DNA from: Hoyosella subflava DQS3-9A1
GTDB taxonomy: Bacteria; Actinomycetota; Actinomycetes; Mycobacteriales; Mycobacteriaceae
DNA length: 64,000 nt
Direction: 5' to 3'
Assembly (NCBI RefSeq): GCF_000214175.1
Contig: NC_015564.1
Location: 4,340,001 to 4,404,000 of the forward strand
The notes beneath the pieces were generated by a model. That model had not been told where the DNA came from and did no database searches. It worked only from the letters and a program-made list of their open reading frames with translations. This document shows, piece by piece, positions 45,457 through 52,813 of this stretch. Every line of letters begins with the position of its first letter. The stretch's first letter is position 1. The position numbers and the translations under genes are program-made.

Positions 45457-46794
45457 ATGACGAGCTTGAAAACGGCGCCGAAGCGTGTCTCACGAGGCGC
45501 CGACCGCTTCTTCCACATCACCGAACAGGGCACGACCTTCAGGACTGAGGTCGTGGCTGGTACGACGACCTTCCTCGCGATGGCGTACATCCTTTTCGTC
45601 AACCCGCAGATCCTCGGGTCCGCGGGGATGGATGTGCCCGCGGTGTTCGTCGCCACCGCCCTCGCGGCAGCCCTCGGGTCGCTCGTCATGGGTCTCTGGG
45701 CGCGCTACCCGATCGCGCTCGCCCCGGGTATGGGGCTCAATGCGTTCTTCGCGTTCACCGTGGTGCTCGGTATGGGGATTCCCTGGGAGACGGCACTCGC
45801 GGGCACCTTGGTGTCTGGCGTGCTGTTTTTCATCCTCGCTGTCACTGGTGTGCGGGGCGCGATAATCCGGGCGATCCCCCTCAACCTCAAATTTGCAACC
45901 GGCGCAGGTATCGGACTCTTCATCGCCTTTATCGGCCTACGGAACGCGGAAATCGTCGTTCCCGATGAAGCCACCACGGTCACGCTCGGTGATCTGTCTC
46001 GCCCCGAGACACTGCTTGCGCTGTTCGGCGTTGCCGTTACCGCTGTGTTCTTGATCCGCGGCTTCAAGGGCGGCGTCTTCTACGGCATGATCCTGACAGC
46101 GGCCGCCGGGATGATTACGGGCCTGATCTCTGCCCCGGATGCCGTCGTCGGCTCAGTTCCGAGCCTCGCCCCGACGTTTGGTGTGGCGTTCGGGAACCTC
46201 GGGGAGCTGATCACCGCCCAGATGCTTGTTGTCGTTCTGACGATGCTTTTCGTGGACTTCTTCGACACGTCTGGCACCCTCATCGCCGTGGCCAACCAGG
46301 CAGGGTTCCTCAAGAACGGCGAGCTGCCCCGCGCGAATCGCGCTCTCATGTCCGATTCGGTGGCGACCATGGGCGGCGCCGTACTCGGTACCTCAACAAC
46401 CACGTCCTACATCGAGTCGTCCGCAGGCGTTAGCGCGGGTGGGCGAACAGGCCTGACCTCGGTCGTCACGGCCGGGTTCTTTCTGCTGTCCCTCTTGTTT
46501 TCGCCCCTACTCGCCGTCGTCACACCTGAAGTGACAGCTCCAGCGCTGATTATCGTGGGTGTTTTCATGGCGAAAGCGCTCGGTGACATCGAGTGGAACA
46601 AACTCGAGTACGCGATCCCCGCGTTTGCGACCGTTGTAGCGATGCCGCTGACATATTCGATCGCCAACGGCATCGCGTTCGGTTTGCTCCTGTACCCGCT
46701 TCTGATGGTGGCGAAGGGACGGTGGCGCGACGTCCATCCCATCACCTATGCGCTCTTTGTTGTGGTGATCGCGCACTTCATCTGGCTTGTTTAG
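45457..46794 (+). CDS. NCS2-family purine permease (AzgA/GhxP type)
   Basis: A 445-residue transporter with about 13-14 membrane segments. GTTTFLAMAYILFVNPQIL, ALAPGMGLNAFFAFTVVLGMG and GTSTTTSYIESSAGVSAGGRTGLTSVV are the signature regions of the AzgA-like hypoxanthine/guanine/adenine branch. Proton-coupled purine uptake is expected. GGGAG precedes the ATG. The 123-bp leader shows no purine riboswitch consensus. Confidence 0.9.
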   Translation: MTSLKTAPKRVSRGADRFFHITEQGTTFRTEVVAGTTTFLAMAYILFVNPQILGSAGMDVPAVFVATALAAALGSLVMGLWARYPIALAPGMGLNAFFAFTVVLGMGIPWETALAGTLVSGVLFFILAVTGVRGAIIRAIPLNLKFATGAGIGLFIAFIGLRNAEIVVPDEATTVTLGDLSRPETLLALFGVAVTAVFLIRGFKGGVFYGMILTAAAGMITGLISAPDAVVGSVPSLAPTFGVAFGNLGELITAQMLVVVLTMLFVDFFDTSGTLIAVANQAGFLKNGELPRANRALMSDSVATMGGAVLGTSTTTSYIESSAGVSAGGRTGLTSVVTAGFFLLSLLFSPLLAVVTPEVTAPALIIVGVFMAKALGDIEWNKLEYAIPAFATVVAMPLTYSIANGIAFGLLLYPLLMVAKGRWRDVHPITYALFVVVIAHFIWLV

Positions 46795-46986
46795 TTAGCC
46801 GCTTGACGGATGCTCGATCTGGATATCCGAGCCGGGGTACACGATGGATTCGTGCCCATCATCGAATCGGACGCGGTAAGGCGGTTCACCATTGCTGCCC
46901 TGCACCTCGAGAATTTCGGCTTCATGCTCAGGTGCACCGACCGTGCCGCTCTTGAAGTGGATACGGTCGCCAGCTACTGCGTGCAT
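46795..46986 (-). CDS. DUF1918 small protein
   Basis: A 63-residue protein of the DUF1918 family: HAVAGDRIHFKSGTVGAPEHEAEILEVQG then PPYRVRFDDGHESIVYPGSD, an SH3-like small barrel. Function unknown; common in mycolate actinomycetes. GGGGAGG lies about 6 bp before ATG 46986; an earlier ATG in frame lacks this. Its stop abuts the convergent permease stop. Confidence 0.85.
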   Translation of the reverse strand: MHAVAGDRIHFKSGTVGAPEHEAEILEVQGSNGEPPYRVRFDDGHESIVYPGSDIQIEHPSSG

Positions 46987-47108
46987 TGCTACCTCCCCTA
47001 GTAAGTGACTAGCGTCACACTCCATTCTGTTCGGCACAGCCGGGGTTAGCAATGCGTTTCGCCACAGTCACTGGCGCGGCGGGCGATTCGTGGGCACACT
47101 CGCGGAGG

Positions 47109-47678
47109 ATGAAACGTGCAATCGTCCTCCCCCCGCTGGCCGCAGCGTTCGCGCTAGCGGGCTGCGGCGATTTCGCGCAATCGCCTGACTACTACCCGCG
47201 AACTGTCTCCTCCGGCTTCAACGAAGAGTTCCGGACGTGGATCAGCCAGGCAGCAGGCCAGTGTGAAGCGATCACACCATCGATCCTTGCTGCGCAGATC
47301 GAAGCCGAAAGCAGCTTCCGCACCGATGCCCTTAGCCCACGCGGCGCTATGGGCCCGTCTCAGTTCATCCCGGAGACGTGGGAAATTTGGGGAGTCGACG
47401 CGGACGGCGACGGTGCCGCCGATCCCTACAGCATCCCCGACGCTGTGACCGCGCAGGCTGCATTCATGTGCGACAACCACCGGCGTGCCGCTGAAGGTGT
47501 CGCTGCGGGAACGCTTGAAGGTGACCCGCTGGACCTCGCGCTCGCCGCCTACAACGCCGGATTCGGTGCCGTGCAGCGATCCGGGGGGCTGCCGTCAGGC
47601 GGCGAATACACGAGCGAGACGCAACCGTACGTGGCGCGAATCCGCGAACGCGAAGTGGTTTATCTGAGCTCAGAGTGA
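47109..47678 (+). CDS. Lytic transglycosylase lipoprotein (SLT domain)
   Basis: A 189-residue lipoprotein: signal peptide ending in LAGC (C19), then a transglycosylase SLT-like domain with catalytic Glu in QIEAESSF, the RGAMGPSQFIPETW motif, and LALAAYNAGFGAVQRSGGLPS. Cleaves peptidoglycan glycan strands with anhydro-muramyl formation. The ATG at 47109 gives a normal lipoprotein signal but its GGAGG touches the start codon; ATG 47052, with GGGG 6 bp upstream, would add 19 residues including a twin Arg. Confidence 0.85.
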   Translation: MKRAIVLPPLAAAFALAGCGDFAQSPDYYPRTVSSGFNEEFRTWISQAAGQCEAITPSILAAQIEAESSFRTDALSPRGAMGPSQFIPETWEIWGVDADGDGAADPYSIPDAVTAQAAFMCDNHRRAAEGVAAGTLEGDPLDLALAAYNAGFGAVQRSGGLPSGGEYTSETQPYVARIREREVVYLSSE

Positions 47679-47851
47679 GGACCAGCCCGCCTTATTCGCC
47701 TCACGGCGAGTGGCGCATCGCGGCTCCAGCCGGACGGTATTCCGCGAAGGCAATTCTGTTTGAGCCCGGGGGATACGACGGGCTGATCCAGCAGTTCCAA
47801 CAGTGAGACCCGCGGACATATTCCACGGCACTGACACGAAGCGGAAACAAC

Positions 47852-48817
47852 TCACCGCGTTGCCAGGATTACCTTGCCGGTCGCACGGCGTTCGTCGAGC
47901 GCACGCAACGCGTCAGCCGCACGGTCCAGCGCAACGACCTCACCCACTACCGGTGCCAGCGCACCCGATTCGAAATGCGGCGCCAGCGCACGCCACTGCT
48001 CCTGGAGATACCCGGGATTGCTCAGCCAGAAGGCACCCCAGCCAACACCGACAAGATCGATGTTGTTGAGGAGCAACCGGTTGACCCGGACAGAAGGGAT
48101 TTCTCCCGCGGTGAAACCGATAACGAGGTGGCGGCCTTCCGCGCGAAGGCAGCGCAGCGAGTCAGTCATCCTGTCCCCACCGACGGGGTCCACCACGATG
48201 TCGACACCGGCAGGGAACTGTTCCTTCACCGCGTCCCGGAACCCGGCCGCGAGGATCGTGTGGTCAGCGCCGGCGTCGCGTGCGACCGCTGCCTTTGAGT
48301 CAGACGAAACCACCGCAATGACCTCGGCCCCGAAAGCCTTCGCGACCTGGATTGCTGCCGTGCCGACGCCGCCGGCGGCGCCGTGAACCAGGACGTTCTC
48401 GCCCGCGGCGAGACGCCCGCGGCGCAGCAGCGCGAAGTGCACCGTCAAATAATTCATCGGGATACCCGCGCCGGCCTCGAACGAGACGTTGTCCGCGAGC
48501 GGAAACACCACTGCAGGATCAACCGCGACGCGCTGCGCGAAACCACCGAGTCCAGGGAACGCGACCACCCTGTCCCCCGGTTTGACATGCGACCCCCCGG
48601 GCGCACTGACGACCACTCCCGCCACTTCGGATCCCGGTGTGAACGGCAGCGGCGGCTTGATCTGGTAAAGACCACGCGTTTGAAGGACATCGGGGAAGGT
48701 CACGCCTGCCGCGTGAACATCGATCAGGACTTGATTGTCGGCTGCCTCAATGTCTGCCACGTCCGCGATTTCGATCGCGTCCGGCCCGTCGAGGGTTGTC
48801 ACCTGAACTGCTCGCAT
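47852..48817 (-). CDS. NAD(P)H:quinone oxidoreductase, MDR superfamily
   Basis: A 321-residue zinc-free medium-chain reductase: VTFPDVLQTRGLYQIKPPLPFTPGSEVAGVV and the NADPH-binding VLVHGAAGGVGTAAIQVAKAFGAEVIAV. There are no zinc cysteines. Likely reduces quinones or enones. ATG 48817 is the family-like start; ATG 48826 adds three residues. It is 19 bp past the lanM stop on the same strand but unrelated by function. Confidence 0.88.
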   Translation of the reverse strand: MRAVQVTTLDGPDAIEIADVADIEAADNQVLIDVHAAGVTFPDVLQTRGLYQIKPPLPFTPGSEVAGVVVSAPGGSHVKPGDRVVAFPGLGGFAQRVAVDPAVVFPLADNVSFEAGAGIPMNYLTVHFALLRRGRLAAGENVLVHGAAGGVGTAAIQVAKAFGAEVIAVVSSDSKAAVARDAGADHTILAAGFRDAVKEQFPAGVDIVVDPVGGDRMTDSLRCLRAEGRHLVIGFTAGEIPSVRVNRLLLNNIDLVGVGWGAFWLSNPGYLQEQWRALAPHFESGALAPVVGEVVALDRAADALRALDERRATGKVILATR

Positions 48818-48844
48818 GTTCCACATCTACCAGGCGGACATTTA

Positions 48845-51800
48845 TCACCTTGCCGGGGGCTCCCAGAGAAGCACCGATGGAAGCAGTTCCGGATCCTCTA
48901 AGCGGAGCAATTCGTAACCGATACCCGAAACCCCGGTGAAAAGCCCGGGCTGCCGGACCCCGCTCGGCAGCAGGTGCGACAGCGAGAAACCACCGCGTGC
49001 TTGCGCCGCTTCAATAAGCTGAGTGGCGGAAAGCTGGGCCTCTTCCACTAGGTCGGTGAGGCCTCGCGCTCGACCAGCGGTCAGCAGAGTGTCAACAAGA
49101 CCAAACCTGCCGCAGCACAGGATATCCGTCCGATTCGACTCATTGACTGCCCGCTGCGCCACGCGTATGCCCAGTTCGAGGTCTTCCGCCGCGACACCGT
49201 GTTGCGCTAACCCCAAGCGACTCAGCGCGATTCCAGGGCCACCATGACACCAGGCTTGCTCGAACGACACACCCCTGCGCCTCCCCGGGACTGGACGCAG
49301 GTCCGGCCAGTTCTGCACCTGTGAATCGAACACCGACCGCTCGTACATCACCGCTTCGGTGGCGGCATTGAGGTAACGGTCATCAGCGGTCAATTCGTGC
49401 AGTTTCCCCAATGCGTACGCGATGCCGGCTGCGCCATGTGAGAAGCCAGTAAGCAATACCCCGTCACCCGGAGAACGCCACGCCCGGAACCCCGTCGAGC
49501 TCTCTACTCTCGACTTGAGAAGCATGTCTCCGCACTCCGCGGCAATACGCAATACGGCATCGTCGTGTGCGACGGCGTGTACCGCAAGCAGGCCGAGAAT
49601 CAGGCCCGCCGTTCCCGACATGACGTCGTGAGACTCGTCCGAGGGCGCCGAGACCAAGGCAAGGTCGAGCGCATCCTCCACGAATTTCTGGCCTCCCAGT
49701 AAGGCCGATATCAGCACCGCCGCGTACATGATGGAGGCTGTGCCAGAACCGGCTCCACATCCGAGATAAGCGAAGGGGGCATCGGGCCGGGGGGATTCCC
49801 TCTGTTCGTCCTTTATTGTCGTCCAGCATTCGATCGCAGATTGCCGGTAGGTCTCTTCCTGCGTCGAGGCGTACAGCGCCGCGTAGAAGACAGCGATGCC
49901 CGCGACACCGTCGTACAAGTTCGCGCTGAGCGGTTTCAGCTGCAATCGTTCCGTATCGGCCACGAACTGAGGCGCCACCCACGTTCGGGATCCGTCATCG
50001 CCGCGGATCATCGTCTCGTCAAGCCGTTCAGCGAGCGCGCGGGCCATAGTCAGATAGCTCGCCTCATTTCCAGGAGCCTGCAGGGGCACACTCGGGATCT
50101 CTCTGCGTACATGGATCGTCGTATCGATGATTCGCAGCTGGTCGGCGAGTGCTTCAGCACTGAGCTGCCGCAGCCCCTCGGCGACAGTCGCGTAACTTGA
50201 CTTCGGAAAGAAATCCTCGATGACAGTTCCGTCGTCACAGTGCAAGTCCACAGCGTCGGCGCGCGCCGTGAATACCGGCACATCGAGGCGGTAGAGCGCC
50301 GCGCGTTCGGCGGCAAGCGCTGCTCTTGTTGTTTCCTTCACCGAGTCGCGAAGGCAGCCGCGCCCGAGTTGCTCAAAGCATATTGCCGCGTCAAAGCCGT
50401 CACGCATGCGCTCCGGGGCCTGGCTCAATGCACTCAGCAGGACACCGTAAATGACGGTGCCCCTGAGTACCACCCGGCTGTGCTGCTCCTTGAACGCAAA
50501 TAGCGGCCCCGTGTCCGCGAGCAACTCCTGACGCGTTCGCATCAGGCAGTGGTACATCGTGGCATATCCATCGCGGACTTGATCCACGAACGCCGACGGC
50601 GACACGGGCTGCCCCCCTATCCGGGGCACGTTGCTGACGACACGGGCCGACGTAGCCCTCATCTCGAAGGACATACGATCTGTGTTCGCATCTACCCAGC
50701 GCAGGACACGATCACCGAGCTCTCGATCCTCGCCGCCAGAGAGGCCGCTGGCGTCGTAGGCAGACCGCCGGTCACGACTGAGATTCCAGTGCGGTAAATA
50801 GCCCGTTCGAAGTGCCGTGTTCTCGATCCATCGCTGCGCCCGCCCCTGTGCGCTGCCGTCACGGTAACTCGTCTCCGCAGCAAAGCGATGATGGAAAAGC
50901 GTTTCGGCGTCGATCAATACGGGAAACTCCCCAGCCGCGACGATGTTCTCGTAGTGGCAATCTGTAGCGTCGAGATGGTGCAGCAGACAGAGCAGTCCCC
51001 CGGACCGCCGATAGAACGCTTGTATTGCTTCCGGGGTCGCGCACTCGTCGTTACTCGCGTACTCCACCCACCCGTAGCTACCTTTGTCCACAACGCAGAG
51101 TGTCTTCATGCGCTCAGGGCTCCCGTGGGAGTTGAGCCAGTCCAGCAGATCATTGAACAGCCGCTCCATACCGACGCTGCGCGGCTTGTACACAACGCGC
51201 GTTCCCGACGAGAACTGCAGAATCGACACCCGCCTTCCCGTGCGATGCGAGTCGCCTGAACCGTCGATGCGCACGACAGTTCCCAGATCACTTCCCGCAT
51301 TGAAGGACTCGCGCAGCAGAGGCAGATCTGAAGCGAGTCGCGACTGCAACTCAATAACAGCATCGATGCGGGCCAGCGTCGCCTGACTAAGGATCCGCAC
51401 CAGCACGGGGTACTTGTGCTGCGTTTCCCGCCAGCCGCCACGCAACATCCAATCAGTGAATTCACGGTACGACTCGCGTGTGGGCGCGACACCGGCAGCG
51501 CGTTCCATCACGTCATTCGCCGAGCTTCGCCGCGGCCGGAACGCGACAAACTCCGTGTACAGCACCCGGGCGGCCCAACGACTCAACTCTCTGGTTAGCT
51601 CGGCGGCCATTTCCTCGAAGGCCGCGGCCGACCAGTTCGCATCCCTCGTCCCCCGACGATGCAACTCGTGACGGAAGAACTCGGTGAAAGGCAGAAGCAC
51701 GTCGGCGAACGCGTGCTCGGTTGCAGGCCGAGACGTGGTGTGTTTCGGCTGCGCTAGCGCCTCGTCAAGCACAGTCTCCCAGGCCCGCCCATCGCCTGCA

Positions 51801-52009
51801 TCGCGCGGTGCCTTGCCTGTCATTCGATTGACATCCGCGCCCGTCAGCAGGTTGGCCGCGCAGTCAAGTTCGCTCAGTGATGCATTCGCACCGAGAAGGT
51901 TTCGCACCCACGCTTGCTTGCGTCTGGTCGTGAGGGACCCGGAGCCGTCCGGCTCCCAGTTCCTGCGCTCAAACGGAAAGGCAGCACGTGCAATGTCCTC
52001 ATCAATCAT
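48845..52009 (-). CDS. Class II lanthipeptide synthetase LanM (CCG type)
   Basis: A 1054-residue bifunctional enzyme that phosphorylates and eliminates Ser/Thr of precursor peptides, then forms (methyl)lanthionine rings. Dehydratase signatures: VVYKPRS (about 275), DCHYENI (about 345) and LIDAETLFHH. The C-terminal cyclase has the zinc ligands C921 in WCHGGPG and C965/C966 in CCG. The CCG instead of CHG marks the ProcM-like group with three Cys ligands, known for relaxed substrate choice. A TTG at 52021 is an alternative start; neither has a strong ribosome binding site, so translation may be coupled. Last gene of the precursor-containing operon. Confidence 0.95.
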   Translation of the reverse strand: MIDEDIARAAFPFERRNWEPDGSGSLTTRRKQAWVRNLLGANASLSELDCAANLLTGADVNRMTGKAPRDAGDGRAWETVLDEALAQPKHTTSRPATEHAFADVLLPFTEFFRHELHRRGTRDANWSAAAFEEMAAELTRELSRWAARVLYTEFVAFRPRRSSANDVMERAAGVAPTRESYREFTDWMLRGGWRETQHKYPVLVRILSQATLARIDAVIELQSRLASDLPLLRESFNAGSDLGTVVRIDGSGDSHRTGRRVSILQFSSGTRVVYKPRSVGMERLFNDLLDWLNSHGSPERMKTLCVVDKGSYGWVEYASNDECATPEAIQAFYRRSGGLLCLLHHLDATDCHYENIVAAGEFPVLIDAETLFHHRFAAETSYRDGSAQGRAQRWIENTALRTGYLPHWNLSRDRRSAYDASGLSGGEDRELGDRVLRWVDANTDRMSFEMRATSARVVSNVPRIGGQPVSPSAFVDQVRDGYATMYHCLMRTRQELLADTGPLFAFKEQHSRVVLRGTVIYGVLLSALSQAPERMRDGFDAAICFEQLGRGCLRDSVKETTRAALAAERAALYRLDVPVFTARADAVDLHCDDGTVIEDFFPKSSYATVAEGLRQLSAEALADQLRIIDTTIHVRREIPSVPLQAPGNEASYLTMARALAERLDETMIRGDDGSRTWVAPQFVADTERLQLKPLSANLYDGVAGIAVFYAALYASTQEETYRQSAIECWTTIKDEQRESPRPDAPFAYLGCGAGSGTASIMYAAVLISALLGGQKFVEDALDLALVSAPSDESHDVMSGTAGLILGLLAVHAVAHDDAVLRIAAECGDMLLKSRVESSTGFRAWRSPGDGVLLTGFSHGAAGIAYALGKLHELTADDRYLNAATEAVMYERSVFDSQVQNWPDLRPVPGRRRGVSFEQAWCHGGPGIALSRLGLAQHGVAAEDLELGIRVAQRAVNESNRTDILCCGRFGLVDTLLTAGRARGLTDLVEEAQLSATQLIEAAQARGGFSLSHLLPSGVRQPGLFTGVSGIGYELLRLEDPELLPSVLLWEPPAR

Positions 52010-52083
52010 CAGAACGCCCAACTACGAGTAGGGAGACTGCGCGGAACCCACTGCCTTACCGAAGAGCGAGGAGACCACATTGC

Positions 52084-52377
52084 TCAGGAGAGATAATTAG
52101 TCCGCCAGTCGATACAGTCGAGGCGATTACCCCCTCCCGCGACTGCCGCAAGTTCGTCCTCGGAAAGTTCAGCGTCCGATTTCGGCGCCGGGGGCAGCAC
52201 GATGCAGACCTCTTGTGGGGACTCTTCCACAATGCGCAGGGACACGTCGCTGGGCCACTCCACGCCAAGCTCCTGCGACACCGCCGCGGCCGGGTCGCTC
52301 AGAAGCGCCCGCCGGAAATCAGAATCACTCTGTGCCTTACTGACAACTCTGTCGATAACTTCCGTCCTCGTAAACAT
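52084..52377 (-). CDS. NHLP-leader lanthipeptide precursor 1
   Basis: A 97-residue precursor. Residues 1-83 are a nitrile-hydratase-like leader (AQSDSDFRRALLSDPAAAV, then WPSDVSLRIVEESPQE) ending in the AVAGGG cleavage motif (78-83). The predicted core is only 14 residues, 84-97, with one cysteine (C88), one Thr (T93) and one Ser (S97), so at most one ring can form. The start at 52377 is fixed by AAAGGAG 5 bp upstream; the frame itself stays open through the neighbouring precursor gene. Paralogue of precursor 2. Confidence 0.9.
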   Translation of the reverse strand: MFTRTEVIDRVVSKAQSDSDFRRALLSDPAAAVSQELGVEWPSDVSLRIVEESPQEVCIVLPPAPKSDAELSEDELAAVAGGGNRLDCIDWRTNYLS

Positions 52378-52413
52378 TTTGTCTCCTTTCGGGTCAGGGA
52401 TGAGTAGTGGAGT

Positions 52414-52449
52414 GCGGTGTGGTCCAAGACTTTTCCCGAACCACACCGC
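52414..52449 (-). promoter_or_regulatory. Hairpin between the two precursor genes
   Basis: Twelve-base arms (52414-52425 and 52438-52449) with one G-U wobble and a 12-nt loop, in the 79-bp space between precursor 2 and precursor 1. No U-run follows on the minus strand, so it is more likely a processing, stability or attenuation element than a full terminator. Confidence 0.55.
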
Positions 52450-52456
52450 GGGCTTG

Positions 52457-52771
52457 TCAGCAGTCGCCGATAATGCTTCCCATTCCGCAAGTGGCGCCCC
52501 ATGAACAATCGGTGTGGTGGCTTCCTCCGCCAGCGACTGACGCGAGCTGGTCATCTGATAGTTCTCCGTCGCCCTTCGGCGCCGGAGGCAGCACGATATA
52601 GACCTCCTGTGGGGTCTCTTCAACAACGCGCAGCGACACGTCGCTGGGCCACTCGGCGCCGAGTTCCTTAGACACCGCAGCAGCCGGGTCGCTGAGCAGC
52701 GCCTGCCGGAAATCGGAATCACTCTGCGCTTTGCTGACAATTGTGTCAACCGTTTCTGACCTCTTCGACAT
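52457..52771 (-). CDS. NHLP-leader lanthipeptide precursor 2
   Basis: A 104-residue precursor with a leader (1-83) nearly identical to that of precursor 1 and the same AGGG end. The core, residues 84-104, is rich in modifiable residues: S84, T87, S90, T94, S99 and cysteines C89, C95, C104, enough for three lanthionine or methyllanthionine rings. The final residue is Cys. GGAGGAG lies just before the ATG. Located between the exporter genes and precursor 1 in a single minus-strand operon. Confidence 0.92.
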   Translation of the reverse strand: MSKRSETVDTIVSKAQSDSDFRQALLSDPAAAVSKELGAEWPSDVSLRVVEETPQEVYIVLPPAPKGDGELSDDQLASVAGGGSHHTDCSWGATCGMGSIIGDC

Positions 52772-52813
52772 TTCTCCTCCTGAGAGATAGTGGGGTGTAC
52801 TTCTTTTGGATCA

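Noticed and set aside
47679-47851. Terminator or small gene between the transglycosylase and quinone oxidoreductase
   Set aside because: Only a 6-bp stem (47763-47784) and no credible coding frame; I see nothing reportable in this 173-bp gap.
52378-52749. Extension of precursor 1 frame across precursor 2
   Set aside because: The frame happens to be open, but it reads precursor 2 out of frame; the leader starts at 52377 with its own ribosome binding site.
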